Origin: Planctomycetota bacterium
GTDB taxonomy: Bacteria; Planctomycetota; Planctomycetia; Planctomycetales; Planctomycetaceae
DNA length: 64,000 nucleotides
Direction: 5' to 3'
NCBI GenBank assembly: GCA_027623235.1
Contig: JAQBVJ010000006.1
Coordinates: 1 to 64,000 of the forward strand
Shown: positions 1-8,310 of the stretch, in pieces
Layout: every line of letters begins with the position of its first letter
Position numbering within the stretch: the stretch's first letter is position 1
Program-made: the position numbers and the translations under genes
Notes under the pieces: model-generated
Told to the model about the DNA's origin: nothing
Seen by the model: only the letters and a program-made list of their open reading frames with translations
Databases searched by the model: none

Positions 1-1739
1 TGGCTTTTGCAGACGACACGGCAGGGCTCGCGGGCGACTGTTGTTTGCGTCACCGGTGTGAGGCCAGCGGCGATTACGTGATCGAAATCGAAGATGCTCT
101 GATGGGCGGTGCATCGGGGCACCGCTACCGGTTACGCATCGGAGATTTTCCGCTGATTTCGGTGCCAACTCCCGCGGTCATTCAGCAAGGTGTTGAGACT
201 TCGCTGAGTTTCGCCGGAGTGGCCGTCGAAGGGCTGCCTCCGTTGCGAATCAACGAGGCCGTGGCGGGCTCGAAATTGATCAGTGCTGCGTTTCCCGGTC
301 GGGTTGGATCCGGTTTCTGCGAGGTCCAGGTCACGGAGTCTCCGCAGACCGTGATTGATACTTCAACGTCGATCAAGGTGCCGATTCCGGGTGGAGTGAG
401 CGGCATTCTGAGCCTCCAGGGTGAACGGCACTCCTGCCGAGTGTCAGTCCGGAAGGGCGAGCGAATTCGGATTCGCGACACGACTCGCGGCCAGGGCGTC
501 CCGGCGGTTCTTGCCATCGCCGTACAGGATAGCTCTGGCAAAACGCTTGCCGAGATTCGCAAAGCGGGAAACGCCGGGCGGGAACTCGTCTGGTCGGCAC
601 CTGCCGACGGAGAATACGAGATCGTGATCGCCGACTTAACCGGACGCGGTGGCCCGGAATTCGGATACCACCTGGAGCTGGATCGAGTGACTCCGGGCTT
701 CCAGCTGACGGCCGATCAGGACAGCACGATCCTGCCGCAAAACGGGTACACACTTCTGAAAGTCAGTGTCGCCAGGGATGGGTATAACGGACCGGTTTTG
801 CTTTCAGTCACTGGGCTCGGCGGGCAGGTGAAGCTTCTCAACGAAACGGTTCCTGAAAAGGGAAAAGACACGCGACTGAAAATCTATCTGCCGCCGGATT
901 ATCAGCCAGGTCAGACGCGCCCGATCAGGGTGACAGGTTCTGCGACGATCAATGGGCAGGTCATTCGTCAACGGGCGTCGACGTTGACCGCACTTCGAAA
1001 TGTGTATCCTCAGACACCGTTTCCGCCCGGAAATCTTGACGGGTTGATTGCTGCGACGGTCGGCCCTGAGATTCCCGACTTCTTCGCGCTCAGCCTCGAC
1101 AACAATACCATTCTCTACCCGCGACTGGTCGGCGAAGTTTATTTCACGGTTCGAGTGAAGGACCGAGCGAATGGCTTCAAAGCTCCCGTCAATATCCGCG
1201 TCGAGGGATTGCCTGACGGGTTCAGCGCAAGCGGAGGCGAGCGGGCCGTCAGTCGAAGCGACGACAATGAATATCGTTTTCAGCTGAACGGACCGAAAGA
1301 CATCGCTCGAGGTGACCGACCTGTCCGCATCATTGGTGAGGCCAGCTTCAAAGGTCAGACGAAAGAGGTTGAACTGGCCACGCTGCCGCTCAGGATTATC
1401 GACCCGCTTCTCGTTTCAATCGAAGCCGATGGCCCGTTGACACCGGGCAGTCGCCGGCAGCTTCGCGTTCGGGCTCAGCGATTTGTGCCACGCGCTGGCG
1501 GTGACAAAAAGCAGATTGATGTTGAGTTTTCGGACGTCCCGCCAGGAGTCGTACTTCCAGAGCGGATTGTGATTCCAGCCGGAAAAAGCGAAGCGAGTGT
1601 GGAAATTTCGATCGGCCAGACCGTCGACGTTTCGACTTTGAAGTCTGTCGTGGTCACGGCGAGAACCGTCGTCGCGGAGAGCGACGTTACGGCAACGGCC
1701 ACACTGCCGACTCAAGACCCGGCGAAATCCGGCAAGTAG
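1..1739 (+). CDS. PPC-domain exported protein, 5' end outside window
   Basis: The reading frame is open from base 3 at the left edge, so the true start and any signal peptide lie upstream; the TTG at 45 is only the first in-window start. About 578 residues are visible. The sequence is built of beta-sandwich repeats. A stretch typical of bacterial pre-peptidase C-terminal (PPC) domains lies around residues 135-215 (DGEYEIVIADLTGRGGPEF), followed by Ig-like segments of the kind found in planctomycete surface proteins. No catalytic motif is visible. It sits 89 bp upstream of a DUF1549/DUF1553 gene on the same strand, and in planctomycetes PPC proteins are regularly encoded beside DUF1549 and DUF1501 genes. 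This suggests an exported, probably envelope-associated partner of unknown substrate. Family call is confident; role is inferred. Confidence 0.75.
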   Translation, partial: AFADDTAGLAGDCCLRHRCEASGDYVIEIEDALMGGASGHRYRLRIGDFPLISVPTPAVIQQGVETSLSFAGVAVEGLPPLRINEAVAGSKLISAAFPGRVGSGFCEVQVTESPQTVIDTSTSIKVPIPGGVSGILSLQGERHSCRVSVRKGERIRIRDTTRGQGVPAVLAIAVQDSSGKTLAEIRKAGNAGRELVWSAPADGEYEIVIADLTGRGGPEFGYHLELDRVTPGFQLTADQDSTILPQNGYTLLKVSVARDGYNGPVLLSVTGLGGQVKLLNETVPEKGKDTRLKIYLPPDYQPGQTRPIRVTGSATINGQVIRQRASTLTALRNVYPQTPFPPGNLDGLIAATVGPEIPDFFALSLDNNTILYPRLVGEVYFTVRVKDRANGFKAPVNIRVEGLPDGFSASGGERAVSRSDDNEYRFQLNGPKDIARGDRPVRIIGEASFKGQTKEVELATLPLRIIDPLLVSIEADGPLTPGSRRQLRVRAQRFVPRAGGDKKQIDVEFSDVPPGVVLPERIVIPAGKSEASVEISIGQTVDVSTLKSVVVTARTVVAESDVTATATLPTQDPAKSGK

Positions 1740-1828
1740 TGATCAGGTTGATTCTTCCCCCCGGATGTCGTTGATGCTGGCGAATTGTCCTGGGAACTCA
1801 ACGGTGTTTTCTTTCTCACGAGATTTCG

Positions 1829-4306
1829 ATGCTCCGAATTCTGATCCTGATATTTTCCATTGCCATCGCGCGACCAGCCTCACTTTGTGCTGCTGACAAG
1901 ACAGGTGCTGCTGACAAAACAGTCGTCCCGCGCGTCGCGTTTCAGAAACTCAGTGTGTTTCCCGCGAGCCTGTCACTGAACTCGCGGCGTTCTTCTGTGA
2001 GCCTCATCGTCACCGGGCACGACGAGGCAGGAACAGCCATCGACGTCACCGACCTCGCTATTTTGAAATCAGATGACGCGAATTTGGTCCGCCTTGAAGC
2101 GAATCGTGCGACGCCTCTGCAGAATGGGAGCACAAAGATCACGGTTGCTTTGGGAGACCTGACCGTCGACGTCCCCGTGACGATTCGATTGCGGGATTCG
2201 GATGCCGTGTCGATGCGGCTTGAGGTGCTTCCGGTTCTGTCACGACAGGGGTGCAGCTCGGGAGCGTGTCATGGATCGCCGAAAGGCAAAGGCGGATTCC
2301 GTTTGTCTCTGCGTGCGTTCGACCCAGGTATTGACGAGTCCACTTTACGAAACGAGTTCTTCGCGCGTCGAACGAATCCGCTGAACCCGGACACGAGTCT
2401 GCTGCTGCGAAAACCGCTCACCGAGGTTCCGCACGCCGGCGGACGGAAACTGATTGCCGGCTCGATACAGCATCAGGTTCTGAAAAACTGGATCAAAGAA
2501 GGAACTCGGCTCGACCCGCCCGACGCGATTCACTGCGAGAGCATTCAGCTGTTCCCGCCGTCCGGACGCGAACTGACGGCCGCCGCGGGGACTCAGCGAT
2601 ACGCCGTGTTCGCGACGTATTCGGATCACACAGTCCGGGATGTGACTGACCTTGCTGTCTTCACCGTCTCCGATTCGTCGATCGCCACTGCGGACGGTTC
2701 CGGGCTCGTCACGCGAGTCGAAGGATCCCGCGGGCAGACGGCGATCACGGTCCGCTACCTCGAGCACATGGCGACGAGCTTTGTCGTTTCAGTGTCCGAA
2801 GTGGACGGTTATGAATGGACGAAGCCTGCGGAAGTGAACTACGTCGACCGACTCGTCCACGGCAGACTGCGACAGTTGCAGTACCTGCCGTCGGAACGCT
2901 GCTCGGATTCGGAGTTTATTCGCCGAGTGTCTCTCGACGTGACCGGGCTCCTACCCACCGTCGAAGCCACGCGCGAGTTTCTTGCCGACTCGGCGAGCGA
3001 CAAGCGGTCGCAACTCATCGACCAGCTGCTGAAAAGACCTGAACACGCGAAATTCATGGCGCTGAAATGGGGAGATGCGTTGCGGATTCGAGCCGCAAAT
3101 ATTTCGTCGCCGGGTGTCTTCAAGTATCACCGCTGGCTCGTGCGGGCGTTTGAACGAAACCTGCCTTACGACACGTTTGCCCGCGAGCTGCTGACGTCCA
3201 GCGGGAGCACGTTCGAAAGTCCGCCGGCGAACTATTTCCGCACGGCGGCGAGCACCAACGACTGCACAGAATCGACGGCTCAAGTGTTCCTTGGCGCCCG
3301 ACTGGAGTGCGCGAAGTGCCACAATCATCCGCATGAGCGGTGGACTCAGGATAACTATTACGGCCTGGGATCGTTCTTCCACCGCGTCCAGCGGGACGTG
3401 ACGGATCGAAAGGATGAGATGTTCGTTTCGGTGATCGACCGGGGTGAGGTCACGCAGCCGCGAACCGGGCAGACGATGAAACCCTGGTTGCCCGGAACCG
3501 GCGAAGTCGACCTTGTATCGGGAGTTGATCGCCGAACTGTGCTCGTCGACTGGCTGACGAAACCGGACAATCCGCTCTTCGCGCGCGTCGAGGTGAATCG
3601 GCTCTGGAGTCAGATGATGGGCCGCGGAATTGTCGAGCCGATTGACGACTTTCGTGATTCAAATCCGCCTTCGAATTCAGAGCTGCTCGACGCTCTCGCT
3701 GCGGACTTTGTGAAACACAAATTCGATCGGCGACACATTCTGCGGGTCATCCTGAACAGCGAGACCTACCAGCGGTCTTCCGAATCGATTCCCGGGAACG
3801 CCGGCGACGACCGATACTTCTCGCGCTACCAGCGTCGGTTGCTGTCGGCCGAGCAGCTTCTCGACGCCATCTGCGATGCGACGAGCGTTTCGGAGCAGTT
3901 TGGCGGTCTTCCGGCAGGCACTCGCGCCACGCAGCTGCCGAGTCCTGATTTCAGCCAGGAGTTCCTCAAAGTCTTCGGGCAACCCGAACGAAAATCGGTC
4001 TGCCGTTGCGAGCGTTCGGAGGACCTGAACCTCTCGCAGGCCTTACAGGTTGCCAACGGGTCGTTCGTCCAGAGCCGCCTCACGAACGGGAACAACCGGA
4101 TTCGCCAGCTGCGAAAAGCGGACAAGTCGCTGCGGGAGATCGTCGAGGAATGCTATCTTGCCGCGTATTCACGCCCGCCAACGTCTGACGAAGTCGAGAA
4201 AATTGAGCGGTTTGTGGAGCAAAAACGCGACGGTGCGGCAGAGGAGCCGTTCGAAGATGTGTTGTGGGCACTGCTGAATTCGAACGAATTCCTCTTTCAG
4301 CACTGA
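1829..4306 (+). CDS. DUF1549/DUF1553 cytochrome-type exported protein
   Basis: 825 residues with an N-terminal signal peptide. Visible order: a Big2-like Ig domain (about 38-125); a planctomycete-type cytochrome segment with the wide heme motif CSSGACH (142-148, CX4CH); a second Ig-like segment; DUF1549 (about 338-545), which contains a conventional CAKCH motif near 492; and DUF1553 (about 575-825) with the characteristic NRLWSQMMGRGIV and SETYQRSS stretches. In planctomycetes this architecture is paired with DUF1501 proteins, here encoded at 6791-8122. The pair is thought to act outside the cytoplasm in degradation or redox handling of organic polymers, but no reaction is established. Start chosen at the ATG that gives the signal peptide. 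Confidence 0.93.
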   Translation: MLRILILIFSIAIARPASLCAADKTGAADKTVVPRVAFQKLSVFPASLSLNSRRSSVSLIVTGHDEAGTAIDVTDLAILKSDDANLVRLEANRATPLQNGSTKITVALGDLTVDVPVTIRLRDSDAVSMRLEVLPVLSRQGCSSGACHGSPKGKGGFRLSLRAFDPGIDESTLRNEFFARRTNPLNPDTSLLLRKPLTEVPHAGGRKLIAGSIQHQVLKNWIKEGTRLDPPDAIHCESIQLFPPSGRELTAAAGTQRYAVFATYSDHTVRDVTDLAVFTVSDSSIATADGSGLVTRVEGSRGQTAITVRYLEHMATSFVVSVSEVDGYEWTKPAEVNYVDRLVHGRLRQLQYLPSERCSDSEFIRRVSLDVTGLLPTVEATREFLADSASDKRSQLIDQLLKRPEHAKFMALKWGDALRIRAANISSPGVFKYHRWLVRAFERNLPYDTFARELLTSSGSTFESPPANYFRTAASTNDCTESTAQVFLGARLECAKCHNHPHERWTQDNYYGLGSFFHRVQRDVTDRKDEMFVSVIDRGEVTQPRTGQTMKPWLPGTGEVDLVSGVDRRTVLVDWLTKPDNPLFARVEVNRLWSQMMGRGIVEPIDDFRDSNPPSNSELLDALAADFVKHKFDRRHILRVILNSETYQRSSESIPGNAGDDRYFSRYQRRLLSAEQLLDAICDATSVSEQFGGLPAGTRATQLPSPDFSQEFLKVFGQPERKSVCRCERSEDLNLSQALQVANGSFVQSRLTNGNNRIRQLRKADKSLREIVEECYLAAYSRPPTSDEVEKIERFVEQKRDGAAEEPFEDVLWALLNSNEFLFQH

Positions 4307-4329
4307 CGACCGGAGCAAAGGAGAGGGGG

Positions 4330-4489
4330 ATGCCACTGATCAGGTCGATTCTGATCTGTGCTCTCACTGGCTTCGGCCTCATTCCGTTTCGGCCGACAGT
4401 GAGCCAGAACGTCAACCGACAGGCCGAATCCGAAGAGATTGTCGTCGGTCCCGAAACAGAAAAACGCCGGTTGGCCCGGCCAGAATGCG
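4330..4489 (+). pseudogene. Possible N-terminal relic of the broken cytochrome gene
   Basis: An ATG at 4330, 24 bp after the DUF1549 stop and preceded by an AAGGAGAGGGGG ribosome-binding site, opens a frame whose first residues (MPLIRSILICALTGFGLIP) form a good signal peptide. The frame then runs into low-quality sequence and stops at 4569 without any recognisable domain. The strong ribosome-binding site and signal peptide suggest it was the start of an exported protein. The cytochrome fragment ending at 5759 could be the other end of the same gene. The link between the two halves is inference. Confidence 0.4.
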
Positions 4490-4507
4490 CGGGTCGCGCA
4501 GCGACAG
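4481..4507 (+). repeat. 27-nt direct repeat, copy 1
   Basis: Begins CAGAATG and contains TCGCGCAGCG. It matches 5061-5087 at most positions. In one frame both copies read ARVAQRQ, and weak similarity continues beyond the repeat. Confidence 0.5.
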
Positions 4508-4580
4508 AATATTTTACCGTTCGCGTTCCTATTCAATACAAACGTGACAACTTTCCTGTGCGTCGATAACGCGACATCCT

Positions 4581-4612
4581 GTGCCTTCGGCACCCGACCG
4601 CGAGCGGTCGGG
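4581..4612. repeat. Double-hairpin palindromic repeat
   Basis: Two adjacent hairpins: GTGCC-TTC-GGCAC (4581-4593), overlapping at its last base with CCCGACCGC-GA-GCGGTCGGG (4593-4612). The form is that of a REP-type intergenic element. No other exact copy was noticed in the window. Confidence 0.55.
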
Positions 4613-5060
4613 CCATCCCGCGACACTATCGAGAGTTCACGTCCGAACTGCGGGAATAATTCGCAAGTACCGTTTGGAAGCATCTGTATAAATCGAAAAA
4701 AAAGCCCGCGAACTCCAGCACAGCCGCTTCGAAGGTCAGCCGATTCCGTTCAACGCAGCAATTTCAGGCGGGCATGGCGAAGTTCTTCAGAAGTGCGAGT
4801 TCGGAGACGATGCGGCGGTTTGTTACTAGGAAATCCATAAGGACCGCAGCTTCTCAACGCGGGTGATGATACGCATCGCCAAGGTTGCTCGAACAATCGC
4901 GGATCTTGCCGGTGAAGTGACCGTTCTCCCCGAGCACGTTTCCGAAGCGAATTCACTGATGGATGATCGTTCCCGATTGACTACTTCGAAACGTCGGGAT
5001 AATGGCACTCTTTGGTAAACCACCGCGCACGTGGAGTAGATCAGTAGCCTGGAACAAGCG

Positions 5061-5087
5061 CAGAATGGCCCGTGTCGCGCAGCGGCA
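5061..5087 (+). repeat. 27-nt direct repeat, copy 2
   Basis: Second copy of the CAGAATG...TCGCGCAGCG motif seen at 4481. It ends 5 bp before the GTGCG that begins the structured segment at 5093, where the upstream exon binding region of a group II intron would be expected. Confidence 0.5.
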
Positions 5088-5092
5088 AGACG

Positions 5093-5260
5093 GTGCGTTT
5101 GCAAGTTTGTTTGATCAGAGAGGTGTAAGTCCTCTTCAGGTAGCCGCTCTCCGGCCTGTATCTGAAAGTCACTGCGTCGTCGTGAGGCAGTGCTGACGCC
5201 CGACGCTCGGCGGCTGTCCGTTGAAGTCGCCACCGCGGACGCGAAGCCGAGATTCCAATT
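5093..5260 (+). ncRNA. Structured RNA segment, possible truncated group II intron 5' domain
   Basis: The segment starts with GTGCG, the bacterial group II intron 5' consensus. It continues with short pairable blocks, among them AGAGG-TGTAAGT-CCTCT (5119-5135) and CACTGC...GCAGTG (about 5170-5192), and ends with CCGCGGACGCGAAGCCGAG, the style of sequence found in intron domain I. No domain V/VI and no reverse-transcriptase gene follows; protein-coding sequence of a cytochrome resumes at about 5262. If the reading is right, only the 5' part of an intron survives, joined by deletion to the downstream gene. Recognition is by eye, so the family call is tentative. Confidence 0.4.
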
Positions 5261-5261
5261 G

Positions 5262-5759
5262 CGATTTCGGCAAGTCAGTTCGAAGGCCGAGCACGAACGG
5301 TTGATTCGCTACGCGTTAAGCACAAGTGGCAACGCCGAACGCGGGCGGGATTCGTTCATGAATAAGGAAAAGGCCGGCTGCATCAAGTGCCACCGTCTGG
5401 GAGATGAGGGGGGAAAGATCGGCCCGGATCTGAAGGGAATCGGTCGCCGTTTTTCCCGCATCCATCTGATCGAGTCGATCCTCGAACCAGGCCGCACGGT
5501 CGCACCAAGCTACACAACGCTCGCCGTCATTCTGGAAAATGGCCGGATTCATTCCGGCATCAAAGTCTCTGATTCGAACCTGACACTGGTCCTGGGAGAC
5601 AACCAGGGCACGCTCCACGAAATTTTGAAATCACAGATTGAAACGACGGCCGAACAGGCAATCAGTACGATGCCTGAAGGCATGGAGAAGAAAATGACCG
5701 ATCGAGAGTTCCTCGATTTGATTGCGTTTCTGGAGTCACAGAAGCTGGCATCGAAGTAG
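5262..5759 (+). pseudogene. C-terminal fragment of c-type cytochrome (PVC-type heme protein)
   Basis: About 165 residues that look like the C-terminal heme domain of the large planctomycete membrane-bound dehydrogenase/cytochrome proteins, which are usually around 1000 residues. The heme motif is CIKCH, followed by GPDLKGIGRRF and the usual LIESILEPGRTVAPSY helix. The distal segment contains the axial methionine candidate in STMPEGM and a final LDLIAFLESQ helix. A GTG at 5190 could start translation inside the structured segment, but there is no signal peptide and heme attachment requires export, so the fragment is probably non-functional. It remains in frame with no internal stop, which suggests recent truncation. 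Confidence 0.7.
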
Positions 5760-5812
5760 TAACCGCCGAAGAGATTCGGAATCCGAAGCACACACGCATC
5801 AAGGCGCTCACT

Positions 5813-6676
5813 GTGACCTCGTTCAAGCTCGCCGTGACGGCCGCAGCCTCGGCGCTGGCCTGCGTCGCGATGTCCGTCCCTTCAAACGCCGCCGACAAAC
5901 CGGACACCCCCATGAAGATCACCGAGAAGGAAGACCTTGTTTACGGACGAGTCGACGGCGCCGGCCTCCTCGCGGATGTTGCCTGGCCGGAATCGGACAA
6001 GCCGCTGCCGGCGATCATCTCGGTGCACGGCGGTCGATGGCGAGGTGGCCACAAGAAAGACAAGTCGACGATCGTTGTGAAGCAGTGGGCGGAGTTTGGT
6101 TTTTTTGCGATGTCAATCGACTATCGCCTGGTCGGAGTGTCTCCGGCTCCCGCGTGCTACCAGGATTTTCAGTGTGCCATCCGCTTCGTGCAGGCTCATG
6201 CCAAAGAACTCAACGTCGACACGAATCGCATTTTTCTGATCGGACAGTCAGCGGGAGGCCACATGGTATCCCTCGCCGCGACGCTCGGTGACGGGCCGTT
6301 CAAGCGGACCGGTGGCTGGGAAGACGCCAGCAACGATTTTCGAGCCGTCATCAGCGTGGCCGCAAATTACGAACTGACGACTCTCAGCTGGGGCAACATC
6401 TGGACTCCGGCTCAAGGCGATCCGATCGAGGCTCGCAGGCTGGCCTCACCAGTCAACCACGTGAAGAAAGAGTCAAAGCCGCTTTTGATCCTTCACTCGG
6501 ACAACGATCAGTCTGTGCCGATCAAGAACGCACTTGGCATGGTTGAGGCTCTGGAGAAGGCCGGTTCAACGCACACATTTCACCGCTATCCCGATGCCGG
6601 ACACATGGGCATCACCGACGAAGTGATCCGCCGGGCACGAGAGTTCATCGAGGAGCAGTCACGCGTCGCAGACTGA
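5813..6676 (+). CDS. Exported alpha/beta hydrolase (BD-FAE/esterase type)
   Basis: 287 residues starting at a GTG that gives a convincing signal peptide (SFKLAVTAAASALACVA); the in-frame ATG at 5870 would lose it. The fold is the acylpeptide/esterase type: oxyanion motif HGGRW near residue 68, nucleophile elbow GQSAGG (Ser near 145), acid in HSDNDQS (near 230) and His in AGHMGI (near 263). These features fit carbohydrate esterase or BD-FAE-like hydrolases that act on small esters or acylated sugars. It lies between the cytochrome fragment and the DUF1501 gene, so it may belong to the same export-linked degradation set. The substrate cannot be told from sequence. Confidence 0.88.
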   Translation: MTSFKLAVTAAASALACVAMSVPSNAADKPDTPMKITEKEDLVYGRVDGAGLLADVAWPESDKPLPAIISVHGGRWRGGHKKDKSTIVVKQWAEFGFFAMSIDYRLVGVSPAPACYQDFQCAIRFVQAHAKELNVDTNRIFLIGQSAGGHMVSLAATLGDGPFKRTGGWEDASNDFRAVISVAANYELTTLSWGNIWTPAQGDPIEARRLASPVNHVKKESKPLLILHSDNDQSVPIKNALGMVEALEKAGSTHTFHRYPDAGHMGITDEVIRRAREFIEEQSRVAD

Positions 6677-6790
6677 ACTGTCTGCACACAGCGTCGCGCG
6701 GCGACGTTCTTTCCTGTTGCACCACAACCGAATTGTCGACAACGTCGTCGGCGATGAAGTCAACAACCTCGTTCCACTCAGAGCTGATTC

Positions 6791-8122
6791 ATGGGCGTTC
6801 AGAAAAACTGCCAGGGGATTCCGCGTCGAGACTGCCTGAAATTCGGGCTGGGCGGGCTGTTTGGCACGTCGCTGGTCGACATTCTGCGAATGCGGGGCGT
6901 CTCTGCCGAGGCCACTCGGTCGATCGCTCCTCAGGCGACGAGTTGCATCCTGATCTGGCAGGATGGAGGACCAACTCACTATGAGATGTTCGATCCAAAA
7001 CCGAACGCGCCGGTCGAGATTCGCGGGCAGTTTCAGCCAATCTCAACAGCGCTGCCTGGGGTTCAATTCTCAGAACACATGGCGAAGCTTGCGGCGATGA
7101 ATGATCGGTTTTCGCTGATCCGGTCGATTCGTCACAACCAGGGAAATCACGGAGCCGGCAACCACTACATGATGACCGGAGCGCCGCCGCGAATTCCCGT
7201 CGGATGCGGAGCCTTCGTCAGCTTTCACCCGAGCCTTGGTTCTGTCGCCGCGAAAGAACTCGGCCGCAGCGACGGGCTGCCGCCTTACTTTTCGCTGGCC
7301 CGGATGTCGCGGTCCGGCGGACCGAATTTCCTCGGGGCGAAGTACGCTCCGTTTGTCGTGGCGGACGATCCGAACTCAACGAGCTTTCGAGTGCGCGATG
7401 TCGCGCTGCCCAGCGGCCTGACTCTCGACACGTTTCAGCATCGAACCGATCTGCGACAGCTCGTCGACACGCTCCCGCGAATTGATGAGGCCGCCGCTGC
7501 CGACCCGGTCCTGGCGCTCGACGATTTCTACGAGCAGGGGCACAGCCTGATTACTTCTCCCGCTGCTCAGGCGGCGTTCAATATTCACGAAGAATCAGAC
7601 GCAGTTCGCGACGCCTACGTCCGGGATTCGTTCGGGCAGCGATGCCTGTTTGCCCGGCGTCTCGTGGAGGCCGGCGTTCCGTTCACGACGGTCTACGAGG
7701 GTGGCTGGGATCACCACGTCGACATTTATCCGAAATGTCGGACGCGTCTGCCGTCCTGGGACCAGTCCGTCGCCGCGCTCATTAACGATCTCGACGAACG
7801 CGGCATGCTCGACACAACCCTCGTTCTGGCACTGGGTGAGTTTGGCAGAACTCCCAAGGTCAACACACGAGGTGGACGTGATCACTGGTCGAACGCGATG
7901 TCTGTGTTGATTGCCGGAGGCGGCACGCCTGCAGGAGTCGTGGTCGGAGCGACGGACAAAAATGGCTACTCGGCTGTTGAACGTGTGCTGTCGCCCGAGA
8001 ATTTCGCTTCGACGGTCTACACGAAGCTTGGCATCAATCCCGACTCGATCTACTACACGCCGCAGGGCCGGCCGACTCACCTGGTGAGCGATCCGACGCC
8101 GATCGATGAGTTGCTCGGTTGA
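6791..8122 (+). CDS. DUF1501 family Tat-exported protein
   Basis: 443 residues. The N-terminus carries a twin-arginine motif (PRRDCLKFGLGG), so folded export by Tat is likely. The body is the DUF1501 alkaline-phosphatase/sulfatase-like superfamily domain: WQDGGPTHYEMFDPKP near the start, HNQGNHGAGNHYMMTG in the middle, and GEFGRTPKVN...GRDHW near the C-terminus. In planctomycetes DUF1501 genes almost always accompany a DUF1549/DUF1553 gene, as here with 1829-4306. The enzymatic activity of the family is not established. Start at ATG 6791. Confidence 0.93.
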   Translation: MGVQKNCQGIPRRDCLKFGLGGLFGTSLVDILRMRGVSAEATRSIAPQATSCILIWQDGGPTHYEMFDPKPNAPVEIRGQFQPISTALPGVQFSEHMAKLAAMNDRFSLIRSIRHNQGNHGAGNHYMMTGAPPRIPVGCGAFVSFHPSLGSVAAKELGRSDGLPPYFSLARMSRSGGPNFLGAKYAPFVVADDPNSTSFRVRDVALPSGLTLDTFQHRTDLRQLVDTLPRIDEAAAADPVLALDDFYEQGHSLITSPAAQAAFNIHEESDAVRDAYVRDSFGQRCLFARRLVEAGVPFTTVYEGGWDHHVDIYPKCRTRLPSWDQSVAALINDLDERGMLDTTLVLALGEFGRTPKVNTRGGRDHWSNAMSVLIAGGGTPAGVVVGATDKNGYSAVERVLSPENFASTVYTKLGINPDSIYYTPQGRPTHLVSDPTPIDELLG

Positions 8123-8138
8123 GAGCCGCCAGATTCGT

Positions 8139-8155
8139 AGTGTGGCTCGCCACTC
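8139..8155 (+). repeat. 17-bp dispersed repeat AGTGTGGCTCGCCACTC, copy 1
   Basis: Seventeen bases identical to the reverse complement of 42155-42171. It lies 16 bp after the DUF1501 stop, in the 188-bp gap before the helicase gene. Confidence 0.6.
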
Positions 8156-8310
8156 TCTGTCGTGCCTCGCCCGTCGACTGACCGGTGCCCGGACGAGAAT
8201 TCATCCTGCGTGTTTCCCGCACCTCGTTCGGCTATTCTTCCGGCATGTGGCCACGTTCGCATCTGCTCGTTCTGAGCCGGACGCTGCGATTCTGACCAGG
8301 AAGACGTGTC

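Larger units (their letters stand above)
4307..5261. other. Non-coding gap with decayed gene and structured DNA
   Basis: About 950 bp without an intact gene, unlike the tight spacing around it. It holds the signal-peptide relic at 4330, a 27-nt motif present twice (4481-4507 and 5061-5087), a double hairpin at 4581-4612, and a strongly structured segment from 5093. Open frames in the interval have no domain similarity that I can recognise. Base composition between about 4640 and 5060 is less GC-rich than the flanking genes, consistent with foreign or decayed DNA. Confidence 0.6.

Noticed and set aside
5093-5166. Possible tRNA, because of AGAGG-TGTAAGT-CCTCT resembling a T arm
   Set aside because: No matching acceptor or anticodon stem could be drawn around it; the GTGCG start and longer pairing pattern fit an intron fragment better.
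5002-5196. 64-codon frame with ARVAQRQ as a possible small gene
   Set aside because: Runs through the structured intron-like segment and shares its motif with a second decayed copy; no ribosome-binding site.
1-8122. Sulfatase or polysaccharide-lyase operon
   Set aside because: No sulfatase, lyase or SusD-like gene is present; only DUF1549, DUF1501, PPC and an esterase-type hydrolase can be supported.
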